A stretch of DNA of 64,000 nt from Veillonellaceae bacterium (GTDB lineage Bacteria > Bacillota > Negativicutes > Veillonellales > Veillonellaceae): positions 40,808 through 104,807 of the forward strand of contig CAAFUR010000006.1 of assembly GCA_900766245.1 (NCBI GenBank). The letters run 5' to 3'. Numbering within the stretch: the first letter of the stretch is position 1; every line of letters starts with the position of its first letter. Positions 43,063 to 51,950 of the stretch are shown here, piece after piece. The position numbers and the translations under genes were made by a program. The notes beneath the pieces are model-generated. The model saw only the letters and a program-made list of their open reading frames with translations. It made no database searches and was not told the origin of the DNA.

Positions 43063-44025
43063 ATGGATCGCACATTAGCCTTAGAGTTTGTTCGTGTTAC
43101 AGAAGCAGCGGCATTAAAAAGTGGTCGTTTATGTGGTCGTGGAGCCAAAGATGCAGCGGATCAATTAGCTGTTGATGGCATGCGACAAACCTTCGATACA
43201 GTGCCAATTTCTGGTACTGTTGTGATTGGAGAAGGTGAAATTGATGAAGCACCAATGTTATATATTGGTGAACGTGTTGGGGCAGGCGGAGAAGAAGTAG
43301 ATATCGCCGTAGACCCTATCGAAGGCACGAATCTAATTGCAAAAGGTCAAAATGGTGCCATTGCTGTATTGGCCATTGCACCCAAAGGCGGTTTATTGCA
43401 TGCTCCAGATATGTATATGGAAAAATTGTGTGTAGGACCACGCGCCAAAGGTGTGATCGACTTGAATGAATCCATGACTGAAAACTTGCGCCGTGTTGCC
43501 GCAAAAATGGAACGTGCTATCGATGATTTAACAGTCGTTATGTTGGATCGTGAACGTCACCAAGGGTTGATGGATGAATGTCGTGCTGTCGGAGCTCGTA
43601 TTCGTTTGATTACAGACGGTGATGTAAACCCAGCTATGGAATGTGGTTTAGAAGGCTCTGGTATTCACATGGTTGTAGGTACTGGTGGAGCTCCAGAAGG
43701 GGTACTGGCAGCGGCTGCTTTAAAATGTACAGGTGGGGACATGCAAGCTCGTTTAAAACCAGCTACAGATGAAGAAATTCGTCGTTGTCATGAAATGGGT
43801 ATTACTGACCTTAACAAAGTCTTGACCATCGATGATTTAGTAAGTGGTGATGATGTTATCTTCTCTGCCACAGCCATTACAGAAGGCAATGTATTATCTT
43901 CTATTAAATACTTCCCTGGTGGTGCTCGTACTCACTCCGTAGTGATGCGGTATAAAACGGGAACCGTTCGTTTTGTAGATACTATCCATCGATTGGATAA
44001 AAAATTATCTATGAAAGTAAAATAA
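43063..44025 (+). CDS. glpX: Fructose-1,6-bisphosphatase class II
   Basis: Gluconeogenic phosphatase, 320 residues. Metal/active-site motifs VVIGEGEIDEAPMLYIGE and VDPIEGTNLIAKGQNGAIAVLA; LITDGDVNPAME and GTGGAPEGVLAAAAL complete the FBPase II fold. A lactate-using asaccharolytic organism needs gluconeogenesis, which agrees with this gene. Confidence 0.95.
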   Translation: MDRTLALEFVRVTEAAALKSGRLCGRGAKDAADQLAVDGMRQTFDTVPISGTVVIGEGEIDEAPMLYIGERVGAGGEEVDIAVDPIEGTNLIAKGQNGAIAVLAIAPKGGLLHAPDMYMEKLCVGPRAKGVIDLNESMTENLRRVAAKMERAIDDLTVVMLDRERHQGLMDECRAVGARIRLITDGDVNPAMECGLEGSGIHMVVGTGGAPEGVLAAAALKCTGGDMQARLKPATDEEIRRCHEMGITDLNKVLTIDDLVSGDDVIFSATAITEGNVLSSIKYFPGGARTHSVVMRYKTGTVRFVDTIHRLDKKLSMKVK

Positions 44026-44048
44026 ATAGAATACACATAACTGTTATA

Positions 44049-44076
44049 GAAAGGACCGTCTAAAGGCGGTCTTTTT
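44049..44076 (+). terminator. Terminator after glpX
   Basis: GACCGTC pairs with GGCGGTC (one G-U) around TAAA, followed by T5. Confidence 0.78.
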
Positions 44077-44199
44077 CTTGCGTATAGAGGAAAGATTTAG
44101 TATACTAGAGTATGAATGTTTGTCAGTCAAAACATGTTTGAAAGGTGATAGGGTATCACCGTTAAACGATAACTATAAATAAGATTAGGAGGAATTCAG

Positions 44200-45456
44200 T
44201 TGGAAAAGCTTATTATTCAAGGAGGTACACCTTTAGAAGGTCGTATTCGAGTAAGTAGTGCAAAAAATGCGGTACTACCAATTATTGCAGCGACTTTATT
44301 GGCGTCTACTCCAAGCACCCTGCTTGAAATTCCAGATTTGGAAGATGTTCATACTATTTGTGATGTGATTGCATCTCTTGGTGTGAAAGTAACAAAAGAT
44401 GGAGAAAATATTACCTTTGATGCGTCTACAATTTCTGCTACTGAGGCGCCTTATGATCTAGTGCGTCGTATGCGTGCTTCCTTTTTAGTGATGGGACCTT
44501 TATTGGCGCGCAAAGGAGAAGCTCGTATTGCCTTACCAGGTGGTTGTGCGATTGGTAGTCGTCCAATCGATTTGCATTTAAAAGCTTTTGAAGCACTAGG
44601 TGCGACTATTACTATGGGAGAAGGTTTTGTAGAAGCAAAGGCTCCAGAAGGATTAAAAGGTAATTTAATTTATTTAGACTTCCCAAGTGTAGGAGCTACT
44701 GAAAATGTGATTATGGCAGCTACCTTTGCGGAAGGTAAAACCATCATTGAAAACGCTGCAGAAGAACCAGAAATTGTTGATTTAGCTACATTCTTGAATA
44801 GTATGGGTGCTAATATTCGTGGTGCTGGTACGGATGTGATTCGTATTGAAGGCGTGAAAGAATTAAAAGGTGCTGTGCATACGGTCATTCCTGACCGCAT
44901 TGAAGCAGGGACATACTTAATTGCTGCGGCTATGACTGGTGGTGATGTATATGTGGAAAATGCACTGTCAGAGCATTTAAAACCGGTGGTAGCTAAATTA
45001 AAAGAAGCTGGTGTTACTGTTGAGGAAGATATTGATGGCATTCGTGTTATCAGTGATGGACAATTGAAAGCAACGTCTATCAAAACATTGCCATACCCAG
45101 GATTCCCTACAGATATGCAAGCCCAATTTATGGCGATGACAACCATCGCAAAAGGTACTAGCACTGTAATGGAAACAGTCTTTGAAAATCGTTTCATGCA
45201 TGTAGATGAATTGAAAAAAATGGGCGCTTCCATCGAGGTAGATGATCGCAAAGCCGTTGTTACTGGCGTAGAGCAATTGATAGGTGCTGAAGTGGAAGCT
45301 ACCGATTTACGTTGTGGTGCTGCCTTAGTATGTGCAGGGCTAGCAGCTTCTGGAGTGACTAAAGTAGGCCAATTGACGCATATCGATCGGGGCTATGATA
45401 ATTTAGTGACAAAATTAAAAGGAATAGGTGCTAACATTGTTCGGGTGGACGAGTAA
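44200..45456 (+). CDS. murA: UDP-N-acetylglucosamine 1-carboxyvinyltransferase
   Basis: Transfers enolpyruvate from PEP to UDP-GlcNAc, first committed step of peptidoglycan synthesis, 418 residues. The catalytic Cys loop is LPGGCAIGSRPIDLHL, with SSAKNAVLPIIAATLLA at the N-terminus and RCGAALVCAGLAASG near the end. The start is TTG 44200 with AGGAGG upstream. The 3' end overlaps the MreB-like gene by 29 bases. Confidence 0.95.
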   Translation: MEKLIIQGGTPLEGRIRVSSAKNAVLPIIAATLLASTPSTLLEIPDLEDVHTICDVIASLGVKVTKDGENITFDASTISATEAPYDLVRRMRASFLVMGPLLARKGEARIALPGGCAIGSRPIDLHLKAFEALGATITMGEGFVEAKAPEGLKGNLIYLDFPSVGATENVIMAATFAEGKTIIENAAEEPEIVDLATFLNSMGANIRGAGTDVIRIEGVKELKGAVHTVIPDRIEAGTYLIAAAMTGGDVYVENALSEHLKPVVAKLKEAGVTVEEDIDGIRVISDGQLKATSIKTLPYPGFPTDMQAQFMAMTTIAKGTSTVMETVFENRFMHVDELKKMGASIEVDDRKAVVTGVEQLIGAEVEATDLRCGAALVCAGLAASGVTKVGQLTHIDRGYDNLVTKLKGIGANIVRVDE

Positions 45457-46600
45457 GCAAAAAGAACCTCAAACAAAAGAGGATAGACGGAAACAACGTC
45501 GTGTACGTAGAAAACCAATAGGAACGACTACAAAACAAACATCCTTTAAACGGGAAAGTCGTCCTGTATCATTCCTTGAAAAAATGAGCCTTTTATGGAC
45601 TACGGATATTGGCATTGACTTGGGGACTACCAATGTAGTGATGTATGTCAAAGGTCGTGGGATTGTCCTAGATGAGCCAGGATTTGTGGCTTGCGATACA
45701 AAGACTAGAGAAGTGATTGCCGTAGGTCATGAAGCACGAGCTATTTTAGGTAGAACCCCAGAGGGGATCGAAGTGATTCAGCCCCTAAAAGGGGGCGTCA
45801 TTGCCGATTATGATACAACAGCGTATATGCTGCGTCATTTTATACGCCGTGTAGTACCTGTATCTGGGCTCATTCGTTCTCGTATCATTGCCTGCGTACC
45901 ATCCAGTATTACACCAGTAGAAAAACGGGCAGTTTTAGAAGTGCTCTTACAAGCAGGGGCTCGTAAAATAGTGCTCATGGAAGAACCTTTGGCAGCTGCT
46001 ATTGGAACTGGCTTAGATAAGGCAGACCAAGTGGGGGCTATGGTGGTCGATATCGGTGGTGGGACCACAGATATTGCTGTCATTTGTGATTCTGGTGTGG
46101 TAGTCAGTGAGAGTTTACGCATCGGTAGCGATACCTTTGATGATGCATTACTACAATATATGAAGCGAAAGAAAAAATTACTGATAGGGCCACTCACTGC
46201 GGAAGACTTAAAAATCGAAGTGGGTACTGTAGATCCAAGGTCTGGAGAGGAACGAGCTATCGTACGAGGTCGACATAGTGTGACAGGTTTGCCACGGGCC
46301 GTGGAAATTACTTCAAAAGATATGAAGTTTGCCCTAGAAAGACCAGTGCAACATATCATTGAAGGGATCATTAGTATCTTAGAAAAAACACCACCAGAGT
46401 TACTGGCGCAAATTAATGATCATGGTATTATTTTGACTGGTGGAGGCTCTTTACTTCGTGGCTTAGATCGTATGATTACAGAAAAAACGGGTCGTCCTGC
46501 GTATGTAGTGGAACATCCTAGGTATTCTGTCATTTTAGGTACAGGAAAAGCTTTATCAGAGTTGAATCAGTTGCGAGATACCTTGGAAGAATTGCGATAG
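45428..46600 (+). CDS. mreB: MreB-family actin homologue with basic N-terminal extension
   Basis: Bacterial actin of the MreB/Mbl type, 390 residues. ATP-binding core: TTDIGIDLGTTNVVMYVKGRGIVLDEPGFVA (phosphate 1), MVVDIGGGTTDIAVI (phosphate 2) and GIILTGGGSLLRGLD (adenosine). About 55 residues precede the core and are strongly basic (KQKEPQTKEDRRKQRRVRRKPIGTTTKQ), where MreB normally starts within 10 residues of this site. The GTG at 45428 has AAAAGGA upstream, whereas the internal ATG at 45584 has no ribosome-binding site, so I keep the extension. mreC and mreD are not adjacent. Veillonella-like cells are cocci, making this retention interesting. Confidence 0.88.
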   Translation: MLTLFGWTSKQKEPQTKEDRRKQRRVRRKPIGTTTKQTSFKRESRPVSFLEKMSLLWTTDIGIDLGTTNVVMYVKGRGIVLDEPGFVACDTKTREVIAVGHEARAILGRTPEGIEVIQPLKGGVIADYDTTAYMLRHFIRRVVPVSGLIRSRIIACVPSSITPVEKRAVLEVLLQAGARKIVLMEEPLAAAIGTGLDKADQVGAMVVDIGGGTTDIAVICDSGVVVSESLRIGSDTFDDALLQYMKRKKKLLIGPLTAEDLKIEVGTVDPRSGEERAIVRGRHSVTGLPRAVEITSKDMKFALERPVQHIIEGIISILEKTPPELLAQINDHGIILTGGGSLLRGLDRMITEKTGRPAYVVEHPRYSVILGTGKALSELNQLRDTLEELR

Positions 46601-46696
46601 TATTTGCTTGTATTCATGATTCTTTCATATAAGGGGTATATACTATAGCTAATAAAAGTGATAATGTGCAAAGTGCACTGTTTTGCTAGGAATTAA

Positions 46697-46726
46697 TTGT
46701 TCGAACTCTTGAAAATATGATATACT
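46697..46726 (+). promoter_or_regulatory. Promoter before the small lipoyl-fold gene
   Basis: TTGTTC (46697-46702), 18-base spacer, TATACT (46721-46726), about 30 bases before the ATG at 46761. Confidence 0.5.
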
Positions 46727-46760
46727 ATAGATGGAAGAAAAATGTAGGAGGTGTATATAT

Positions 46761-47051
46761 ATGAAAAAAGTTTTTCTATATAGTTTGGGGGCATTGTTAG
46801 CAGCATTATTTGTGACAGCTACGGCAGAAGCAGCACCAGTGAATCATGAAACAGTGTTATCTGGCGAAGTAGTGTCTGTGGTTAGTGTAGGAACTTCTGT
46901 CAAAGAAGGGGACCCATTGCTAACAGTACAAACATTAGGGGGACCTATGGTAGCATCCCGTGCCACTGTGAACGGTGTGGTACAAACAGTCTCTGTGGAG
47001 CCAGGTGCTACAGTGGAACGAGGTCAAATTATAACAGTGATCAATAACTAA
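46761..47051 (+). CDS. Exported small barrel-sandwich (lipoyl/HlyD-like) protein
   Basis: 96 residues: a signal peptide (MKKVFLYSLGALLAALFVTATAEAA) and one complete barrel-sandwich hybrid domain (GEVVSVVSVGTSVKEGDPLL...VQTVSVEPGATVERGQIITVI). The hairpin that holds the modified Lys in biotin or lipoyl proteins reads QTLGGPMVASRA here, with no Lys, so it is not a cofactor carrier; the resemblance is to the HlyD/membrane-fusion-protein version. AGGAGGTG precedes the ATG. Operon with the S55-type gene 32 bases later. Confidence 0.8.
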   Translation: MKKVFLYSLGALLAALFVTATAEAAPVNHETVLSGEVVSVVSVGTSVKEGDPLLTVQTLGGPMVASRATVNGVVQTVSVEPGATVERGQIITVINN

Positions 47052-47083
47052 TTATTAATAATCAATAAGAAGAGGCGATATAG

Positions 47084-48973
47084 ATGCAATTACATCGTTT
47101 TTGGCGTCGGTACACTAAGGGTGTGCTGGCGCTCTTATTGTGTGGGGCTACTTTTACAAGTGCTCATGCAATAGAATTTATGAAAGTAGAGGATTTACAC
47201 CGTGGCATGGTAGGTCATGCGGATACAGTAGTACAAGGGGATAAAATTGATTCTTTCAAAGTGGAAGTCCTAGGCGTTATGAAACAACGTGGCCCATCGG
47301 GGGATTTGATTTTAGTGAAAGTATCAGGTCCCATCATTGATGCATCGGGGGGGATTGTTCATGGTATGAGTGGTAGCCCCGTATACATTGATGGAAAATT
47401 GGTAGGTGCTGTTGCCTATGGCTGGGGATTTACAGACGGTACTTTGGGCATGGTAACACCTATCGATCAAATGGTGAAACTGTGGGATGAGAAATACCAA
47501 AAAGATTTACCGAATCCATGGAAAGATACACAATTGATTCCGTTGGGCACACCATTGATGGCAGATGGTTATGATGAAACATCCTTAGCATATTTGGGAA
47601 CAAAATTTAAGGACTTTGGTTATAAAGGATATGCTACGGCTAGTGACAGCACGGATGATATTGTGAAACCAATGGTGCCTGGTGGCTCTATTGCGGCGTT
47701 ACTGGTAAAAGGTGATTTGAAGATGGGCGCCGTGGGGACTGTTACCTATGTAGATAAGGATAAAGTAGTTGCCTTTGGACACCCATTTGATAAACGTGGC
47801 TCTACAGGTTATTTCATGAATAACTCCAGTATTTTTACAGTAGTAAAAAGTATAGATTCTGGTTTTAAATTGGGGTCCTTAGGGCGAGAAGTAGGTGTTA
47901 TCACAGAAGATCGCGGGGCAGGTATTGCTGGTACCGTTGGGGTATTTGGAAAAGGTGTTCCTGTGCGTATGCAACTTCGTGATTTAGATCGTGGGGTAGA
48001 GCGAAATGCGGCGGTCACGGTTGTGGAATCTTCTAAACTAACGCCGACCTTGGTGGCGACCTCCGTATATAGCCTGCTGAACAAAACGCTAGACCGTGTA
48101 GGTGGTGGTACAGCTAAGATCAATATTAAGATTACACCTGTAGATCCTAAATTACCTACCTTAGAACGACGGAATATGGTGTACTCCAGTAGCTCAGTAT
48201 CTGAAAAATCTATCGATGAATTATTCGATATTGTAGAAAGTTTAATGAATAATGCTTTCAAAGACTATGAAATCCGTGATATTCAAGTAGATGTACAAGT
48301 GGAAGAAGCAAAACGTACAGCTACGATCATCGATGCTAGTGCAGACCAAGTCATTGTATCTCCTGGGGACAACATTGTGATTACTGCCAATTTACAAGCC
48401 TACCGCGAAGGAAAGATTCAACGAGAAATTATCTTTAAAGTGCCAGAAGATCAAAAGCTAGGAACCTATACACTTGAAGTGCGTGGTGGTGGCGTGATTC
48501 CATTGCCATACTTGTTTGAAAAACAAAAATATAATTTGACAGATGAAATTGTAGAGCGATTGAAAGTGCATAAAAACTTTGATGAATATTTCAAAGATCT
48601 CAGTGAAGATGATCAGAATAACCAAATTGTAGCAGAGTTTTTAGCCGATGATATCAGTATGGTGGAAGAGTCTGGGGACAAGGCGAAAAAGCAACGCCTA
48701 GAAGCAGACGAGGAAGATGTGGACGATGATGAGTTGCCAAATGGAGGCAAACATAAAAAAGGTTTGAAAGCCTCTGATGATGACGAAAAAGAAAACAATG
48801 AAGCATCACGAGTGGTAGTAGATTATGTTGTCTTAGGTGATGGACAGTTTACGGTACAAGTGGTAGATAAAAAAGATCGAGACCATTTGCGTAAACAGCG
48901 GATCAAAGAAAAACTTTCAAATTTAAAAGAGAAAGTAAAAGCAGAAGAGTCAGACCAAAAGAAAAATAAATAG
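47084..48973 (+). CDS. Exported SpoIVB/S55-like peptidase domain protein
   Basis: 629 residues with an N-terminal signal peptide or anchor (about residues 10-29). Two S55-type motifs occur: GGIVHGMSGSPVYIDGKLVGAVAYGW (Ser96 by analogy with GDSGG) and GTVTYVDKDKVVAFGHPFDKRGS (His233). In SpoIVB the His motif comes before the Ser motif; here the order is reversed, as if the domain were circularly permuted. The C-terminal part (about 520-629) is highly charged and probably disordered with a basic helical end. There is no sporulation context; the neighbours are envelope genes. Whether it is an active protease is not known. Confidence 0.8.
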   Translation: MQLHRFWRRYTKGVLALLLCGATFTSAHAIEFMKVEDLHRGMVGHADTVVQGDKIDSFKVEVLGVMKQRGPSGDLILVKVSGPIIDASGGIVHGMSGSPVYIDGKLVGAVAYGWGFTDGTLGMVTPIDQMVKLWDEKYQKDLPNPWKDTQLIPLGTPLMADGYDETSLAYLGTKFKDFGYKGYATASDSTDDIVKPMVPGGSIAALLVKGDLKMGAVGTVTYVDKDKVVAFGHPFDKRGSTGYFMNNSSIFTVVKSIDSGFKLGSLGREVGVITEDRGAGIAGTVGVFGKGVPVRMQLRDLDRGVERNAAVTVVESSKLTPTLVATSVYSLLNKTLDRVGGGTAKINIKITPVDPKLPTLERRNMVYSSSSVSEKSIDELFDIVESLMNNAFKDYEIRDIQVDVQVEEAKRTATIIDASADQVIVSPGDNIVITANLQAYREGKIQREIIFKVPEDQKLGTYTLEVRGGGVIPLPYLFEKQKYNLTDEIVERLKVHKNFDEYFKDLSEDDQNNQIVAEFLADDISMVEESGDKAKKQRLEADEEDVDDDELPNGGKHKKGLKASDDDEKENNEASRVVVDYVVLGDGQFTVQVVDKKDRDHLRKQRIKEKLSNLKEKVKAEESDQKKNK

Positions 48974-48987
48974 TCTTATCCGAAGAG

Positions 48988-49022
48988 AGCAGGAAGTGAT
49001 ATAGCATCATTTCCTGCTTTTA
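48988..49022 (+). terminator. Terminator after the S55-like gene
   Basis: AGCAGGAAGTGAT pairs with ATCATTTCCTGCT (one G-U), short loop, followed by TTT. Confidence 0.8.
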
Positions 49023-49105
49023 TTTTGAAAACTCCGATGGTACTACTGCACATTCAAAGAGTTTTGTGATATACTGAAGATTGATACAAATACTCAGGAG
49101 GAACT

Positions 49106-49867
49106 ATGATTTGGTTAACATGGATTGGTAAGCAAATGATCTTTTTCCTATCCCAGATAGGTGAGGCCATGTTGTTACTATGGAGAACCATAGGACAATT
49201 ACCAAAAATAAATTGGAAACTCACAATCGAACAAATGGCACACTTAGGGGTGTATTCCTTGCCGATTTTATCATTAACTATGTTTTTTGCAGGCGCTGTG
49301 ATGACATTGCAAATGGCAGATGTATTGATACACTATGGTGCACAGGGAACTGTGGGTGGTATTATGGCCATTGCTATGGGGCGCGAATTAGGCCCAGTTT
49401 TAGTTGGCGTTGTATTAGCAGGTCGTGTGGGTGCAGCTATTACGGCAGAGTTAGGAACTATGAAAGTAACAGAGCAAATCGATGCCTTAAAGGTCATGGC
49501 GGTTAACCCCATTGGGTATCTTGTAGTACCTCGTGTTGTAGCATGTATGATTATGGTGCCAATCTTGACATTTTATGGTGTTCTTATCGGTACAGGTGGG
49601 GGATACTTGGTAGCTACCATAGTGAAAGGACTAGCCGGTTCTACCTATTTAGACTCCATTCAAATTTTTGCGATCCTATCTGATTTGACGTACGGACTCA
49701 TTAAATCTTGTGTGTTCGGAGCGGTTATTGCCCTAGTTGGATCTTATAAAGGCATGTACACAGATATGGGGGCAACTGCTGTTGGCTATGCTACTACTAG
49801 CTCTGTAGTAACCAGTATCATTTTAGTCTTTATATTAAATTACTTTTTATCAGTCTTATTATTCTAG
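49106..49867 (+). CDS. mlaE: MlaE-type phospholipid ABC transporter permease
   Basis: Inner-membrane permease of the MCE/Mla lipid transporter, 253 residues with about five helices. The family signature ELGPVLVGVVLAGRVGAAITAELGTMKVTEQIDALKVMAVNPIGYLVVPR, including EQIDAL for ATPase coupling, is intact. First gene of an operon mlaE-mlaF-mlaD-tolC-tamB-sigma; the ATPase starts 8 bases after its stop. AGGAGGAAC precedes the ATG. Confidence 0.94.
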   Translation: MIWLTWIGKQMIFFLSQIGEAMLLLWRTIGQLPKINWKLTIEQMAHLGVYSLPILSLTMFFAGAVMTLQMADVLIHYGAQGTVGGIMAIAMGRELGPVLVGVVLAGRVGAAITAELGTMKVTEQIDALKVMAVNPIGYLVVPRVVACMIMVPILTFYGVLIGTGGGYLVATIVKGLAGSTYLDSIQIFAILSDLTYGLIKSCVFGAVIALVGSYKGMYTDMGATAVGYATTSSVVTSIILVFILNYFLSVLLF

Positions 49868-49875
49868 GAGGACCT

Positions 49876-50640
49876 ATGATTGAATTACAAAACGTGGTCC
49901 TAGCCTATGAGAATAGAATTATTTTAGACCATGTAGATTTAACTATCCATGATGGAGAAACTCTAGCTATTTTAGGAGGCTCTGGAGCGGGCAAAAGTAC
50001 TTTGCTTAAATTGATTATCGGTCTTTTACGGCCTACCAGTGGTACTATTTTAGTAGATGATGTAGATATTACGAAAATCGATGAGAATGAATTCGATCGG
50101 TTGCGACAAACTATGGGGATGGTCTTTCAATACTCTGCGTTATTTGATTCTATGAGTGTAGGAGAGAATGTAGCCTTTGGACTACGCCAACATACGACGA
50201 TGAGCGAAGAGGAGATTCAACGTACTGTAGCTAGAAAGCTACGTATGGTAGGATTGCCAAAGACTGAACAGTACATGCCTAGTGAACTATCAGGGGGGAT
50301 GAAAAAACGGATTAGCTTGGCTCGTGCTATTGCTTTAGATCCTAAAATCATTCTATATGATGAACCGACATCAGGATTGGACCCGATTACATCGGGCACC
50401 ATTAGTCGTTTAATACGGAGCATGCAATCTCATTTGCAATGTAGTTCTATCGTGGTCACTCACGATATGAACTCAGCCTTTTTTGTGGCAGACCGCATTG
50501 CCTTACTAGATAAAGGAAAGTTTATTGAAGTATCACCAACAGAAGAGTTTAGACATTCTAAGAATCCGAAGGTACAACAATTTATAGAGGGTCGTAAATC
50601 TGTGAAAACAGAGATACAAGAAGAAGGAGATATACCATGA
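49876..50640 (+). CDS. mlaF: MlaF-type ABC transporter ATPase
   Basis: Cytoplasmic ATPase driving Mla lipid transport, 254 residues. Walker A GGSGAGKST, Q-loop MVFQYSALFDS, signature LSGGMKKR, Walker B KIILYDEPTSGLDP and H-loop VVTHDM are all present. The GLDPITSG segment and length match MlaF. The stop overlaps the mlaD start (ATGA), so both are translated in step. Confidence 0.95.
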   Translation: MIELQNVVLAYENRIILDHVDLTIHDGETLAILGGSGAGKSTLLKLIIGLLRPTSGTILVDDVDITKIDENEFDRLRQTMGMVFQYSALFDSMSVGENVAFGLRQHTTMSEEEIQRTVARKLRMVGLPKTEQYMPSELSGGMKKRISLARAIALDPKIILYDEPTSGLDPITSGTISRLIRSMQSHLQCSSIVVTHDMNSAFFVADRIALLDKGKFIEVSPTEEFRHSKNPKVQQFIEGRKSVKTEIQEEGDIP

Positions 50641-51941
50641 AGTGGACAACAGAGGCGAAGGTAGGTCTATTTACCGTAGTGGGGGTAGTCCTATTTGCTG
50701 TGTGTATTGTATTTTTAGGACGATTTGATATATTTGCAGCTCCTACTATGCATATTGCTGGGAATTTTCAATCTGTAACGGGGTTGAAAGAAGGCAATAC
50801 TGTGCGCTTTTCAGGGGTGAAAGTAGGGAAAGTCAAATCTATGCAAGTCACTGACAAAGGGATTACGGTGGCTATGGACATCGACAAGGATGTAAAAATT
50901 CCGACAGACTCTGCTTTTACCATGGAAAGTGATGGTATTTTAGGGGATAAATTCATCCAAATTACGCCAGGCCGTAGTACTTTGTATTTAGATGATGGTG
51001 CTTTCATTACAGGGGATGGAAAAAGTGAAATCGATAAAACCATGGCGCAAGCTACGAAATTGATGGAAGCGGCCACCACTACATTGCAATCCATGAATGG
51101 CATCATTGGTGATGAAAAAACACAAAGCGCTTTACGCAATGCCTTACAATCGACAGAGTTAATTGCTCAAAATACAGCAAATTTGACGGCTCAAATGAAT
51201 GCTATGTTAGCGAATAATAGTGACAATATTTCAGCTTTAACAGCGAATATGGTAGGCATTACACGAAATATGGAATCCTTGACAAATCAAATGGATACGA
51301 ATATGAAACAATTTAATGCAGATGGTCAAGCAGGAACAGAAATGCGTCAAATTGTGAATAATTTGAAAACTACTACAGATAGTATTTCAAAAATGGCAGG
51401 CGCTATGGAAGGAGTTGTAACAGACCCTAAGAGCGCTGCGGATATTAAGGAAACTTTGCATAATACAGCACAATTAACGACTAAGCTAAATCGTCTTACC
51501 GGTGGGGACGTGAAAGCAGGTTCGGATGGAAAAAAGTCGGATCTTAAGACGCAGATAGGAGCAGAGGTATTGTACAATCCAGAGGATAAAAAAGCTCGTA
51601 CTGATGCAGATGTGCGCCTTATGACGAAGGATTCTATCTATACCTTAGGGATTTCCAATATAGGTAATGGTTCGAATGTGGACCTTACCTATGGAAAACG
51701 AGTGCTAGATCAAGTATACCTACGAGGTGGTTTATTTGATGGAAAACTAGGCGTAGGAGCCGATGTGGGATTTGGAAAACCAGTTTCACTATCTGGAGCT
51801 CTATTCGATATCCGCCATGGTTCCTATCGGATTCGTTCAGATGTTCAATTATGGAAAGATACTTATGTGGTAGGTCAATGGACTTGGTATGGACATGACC
51901 ATAACCGTGTGAATTATTTTGGGCTAAGAAAGACATTTTAG
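50637..51941 (+). CDS. mlaD: MlaD/MCE protein with C-terminal outer-membrane barrel-like region
   Basis: 434 residues. An N-terminal membrane helix (VGLFTVVGVVLFAVCIVFLG) leads into one MCE domain (MHIAGNFQSVTGLKEGNTVRFSGVKVGKVKSMQVTDKG..., about 40-115), then a long helical stretch rich in Asn/Thr/Met (120-290), and finally about 130 residues of alternating strands (ADVRLMTKDSIYTLGISNIG...VDLTYGKRVLDQVYLRGGLFDGKLGVGADVGFG) ending in a Phe (GLRKTF). This is what an outer-membrane beta-barrel end looks like. A fusion of MCE and barrel domains spanning the envelope has been reported for Veillonella parvula, and this gene matches that description. Confidence 0.9.
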   Translation: MKWTTEAKVGLFTVVGVVLFAVCIVFLGRFDIFAAPTMHIAGNFQSVTGLKEGNTVRFSGVKVGKVKSMQVTDKGITVAMDIDKDVKIPTDSAFTMESDGILGDKFIQITPGRSTLYLDDGAFITGDGKSEIDKTMAQATKLMEAATTTLQSMNGIIGDEKTQSALRNALQSTELIAQNTANLTAQMNAMLANNSDNISALTANMVGITRNMESLTNQMDTNMKQFNADGQAGTEMRQIVNNLKTTTDSISKMAGAMEGVVTDPKSAADIKETLHNTAQLTTKLNRLTGGDVKAGSDGKKSDLKTQIGAEVLYNPEDKKARTDADVRLMTKDSIYTLGISNIGNGSNVDLTYGKRVLDQVYLRGGLFDGKLGVGADVGFGKPVSLSGALFDIRHGSYRIRSDVQLWKDTYVVGQWTWYGHDHNRVNYFGLRKTF

Positions 51942-51950
51942 GAGGACCCA

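Noticed and set aside
44670..45251. 193-codon minus-strand frame inside murA
   Set aside because: A shadow of the murA codon pattern, no ribosome-binding site, and low-complexity translation.
47809..48261. 150-codon minus-strand frame inside the S55-like gene
   Set aside because: Opposite-strand shadow of a well-supported gene, no initiation signal.
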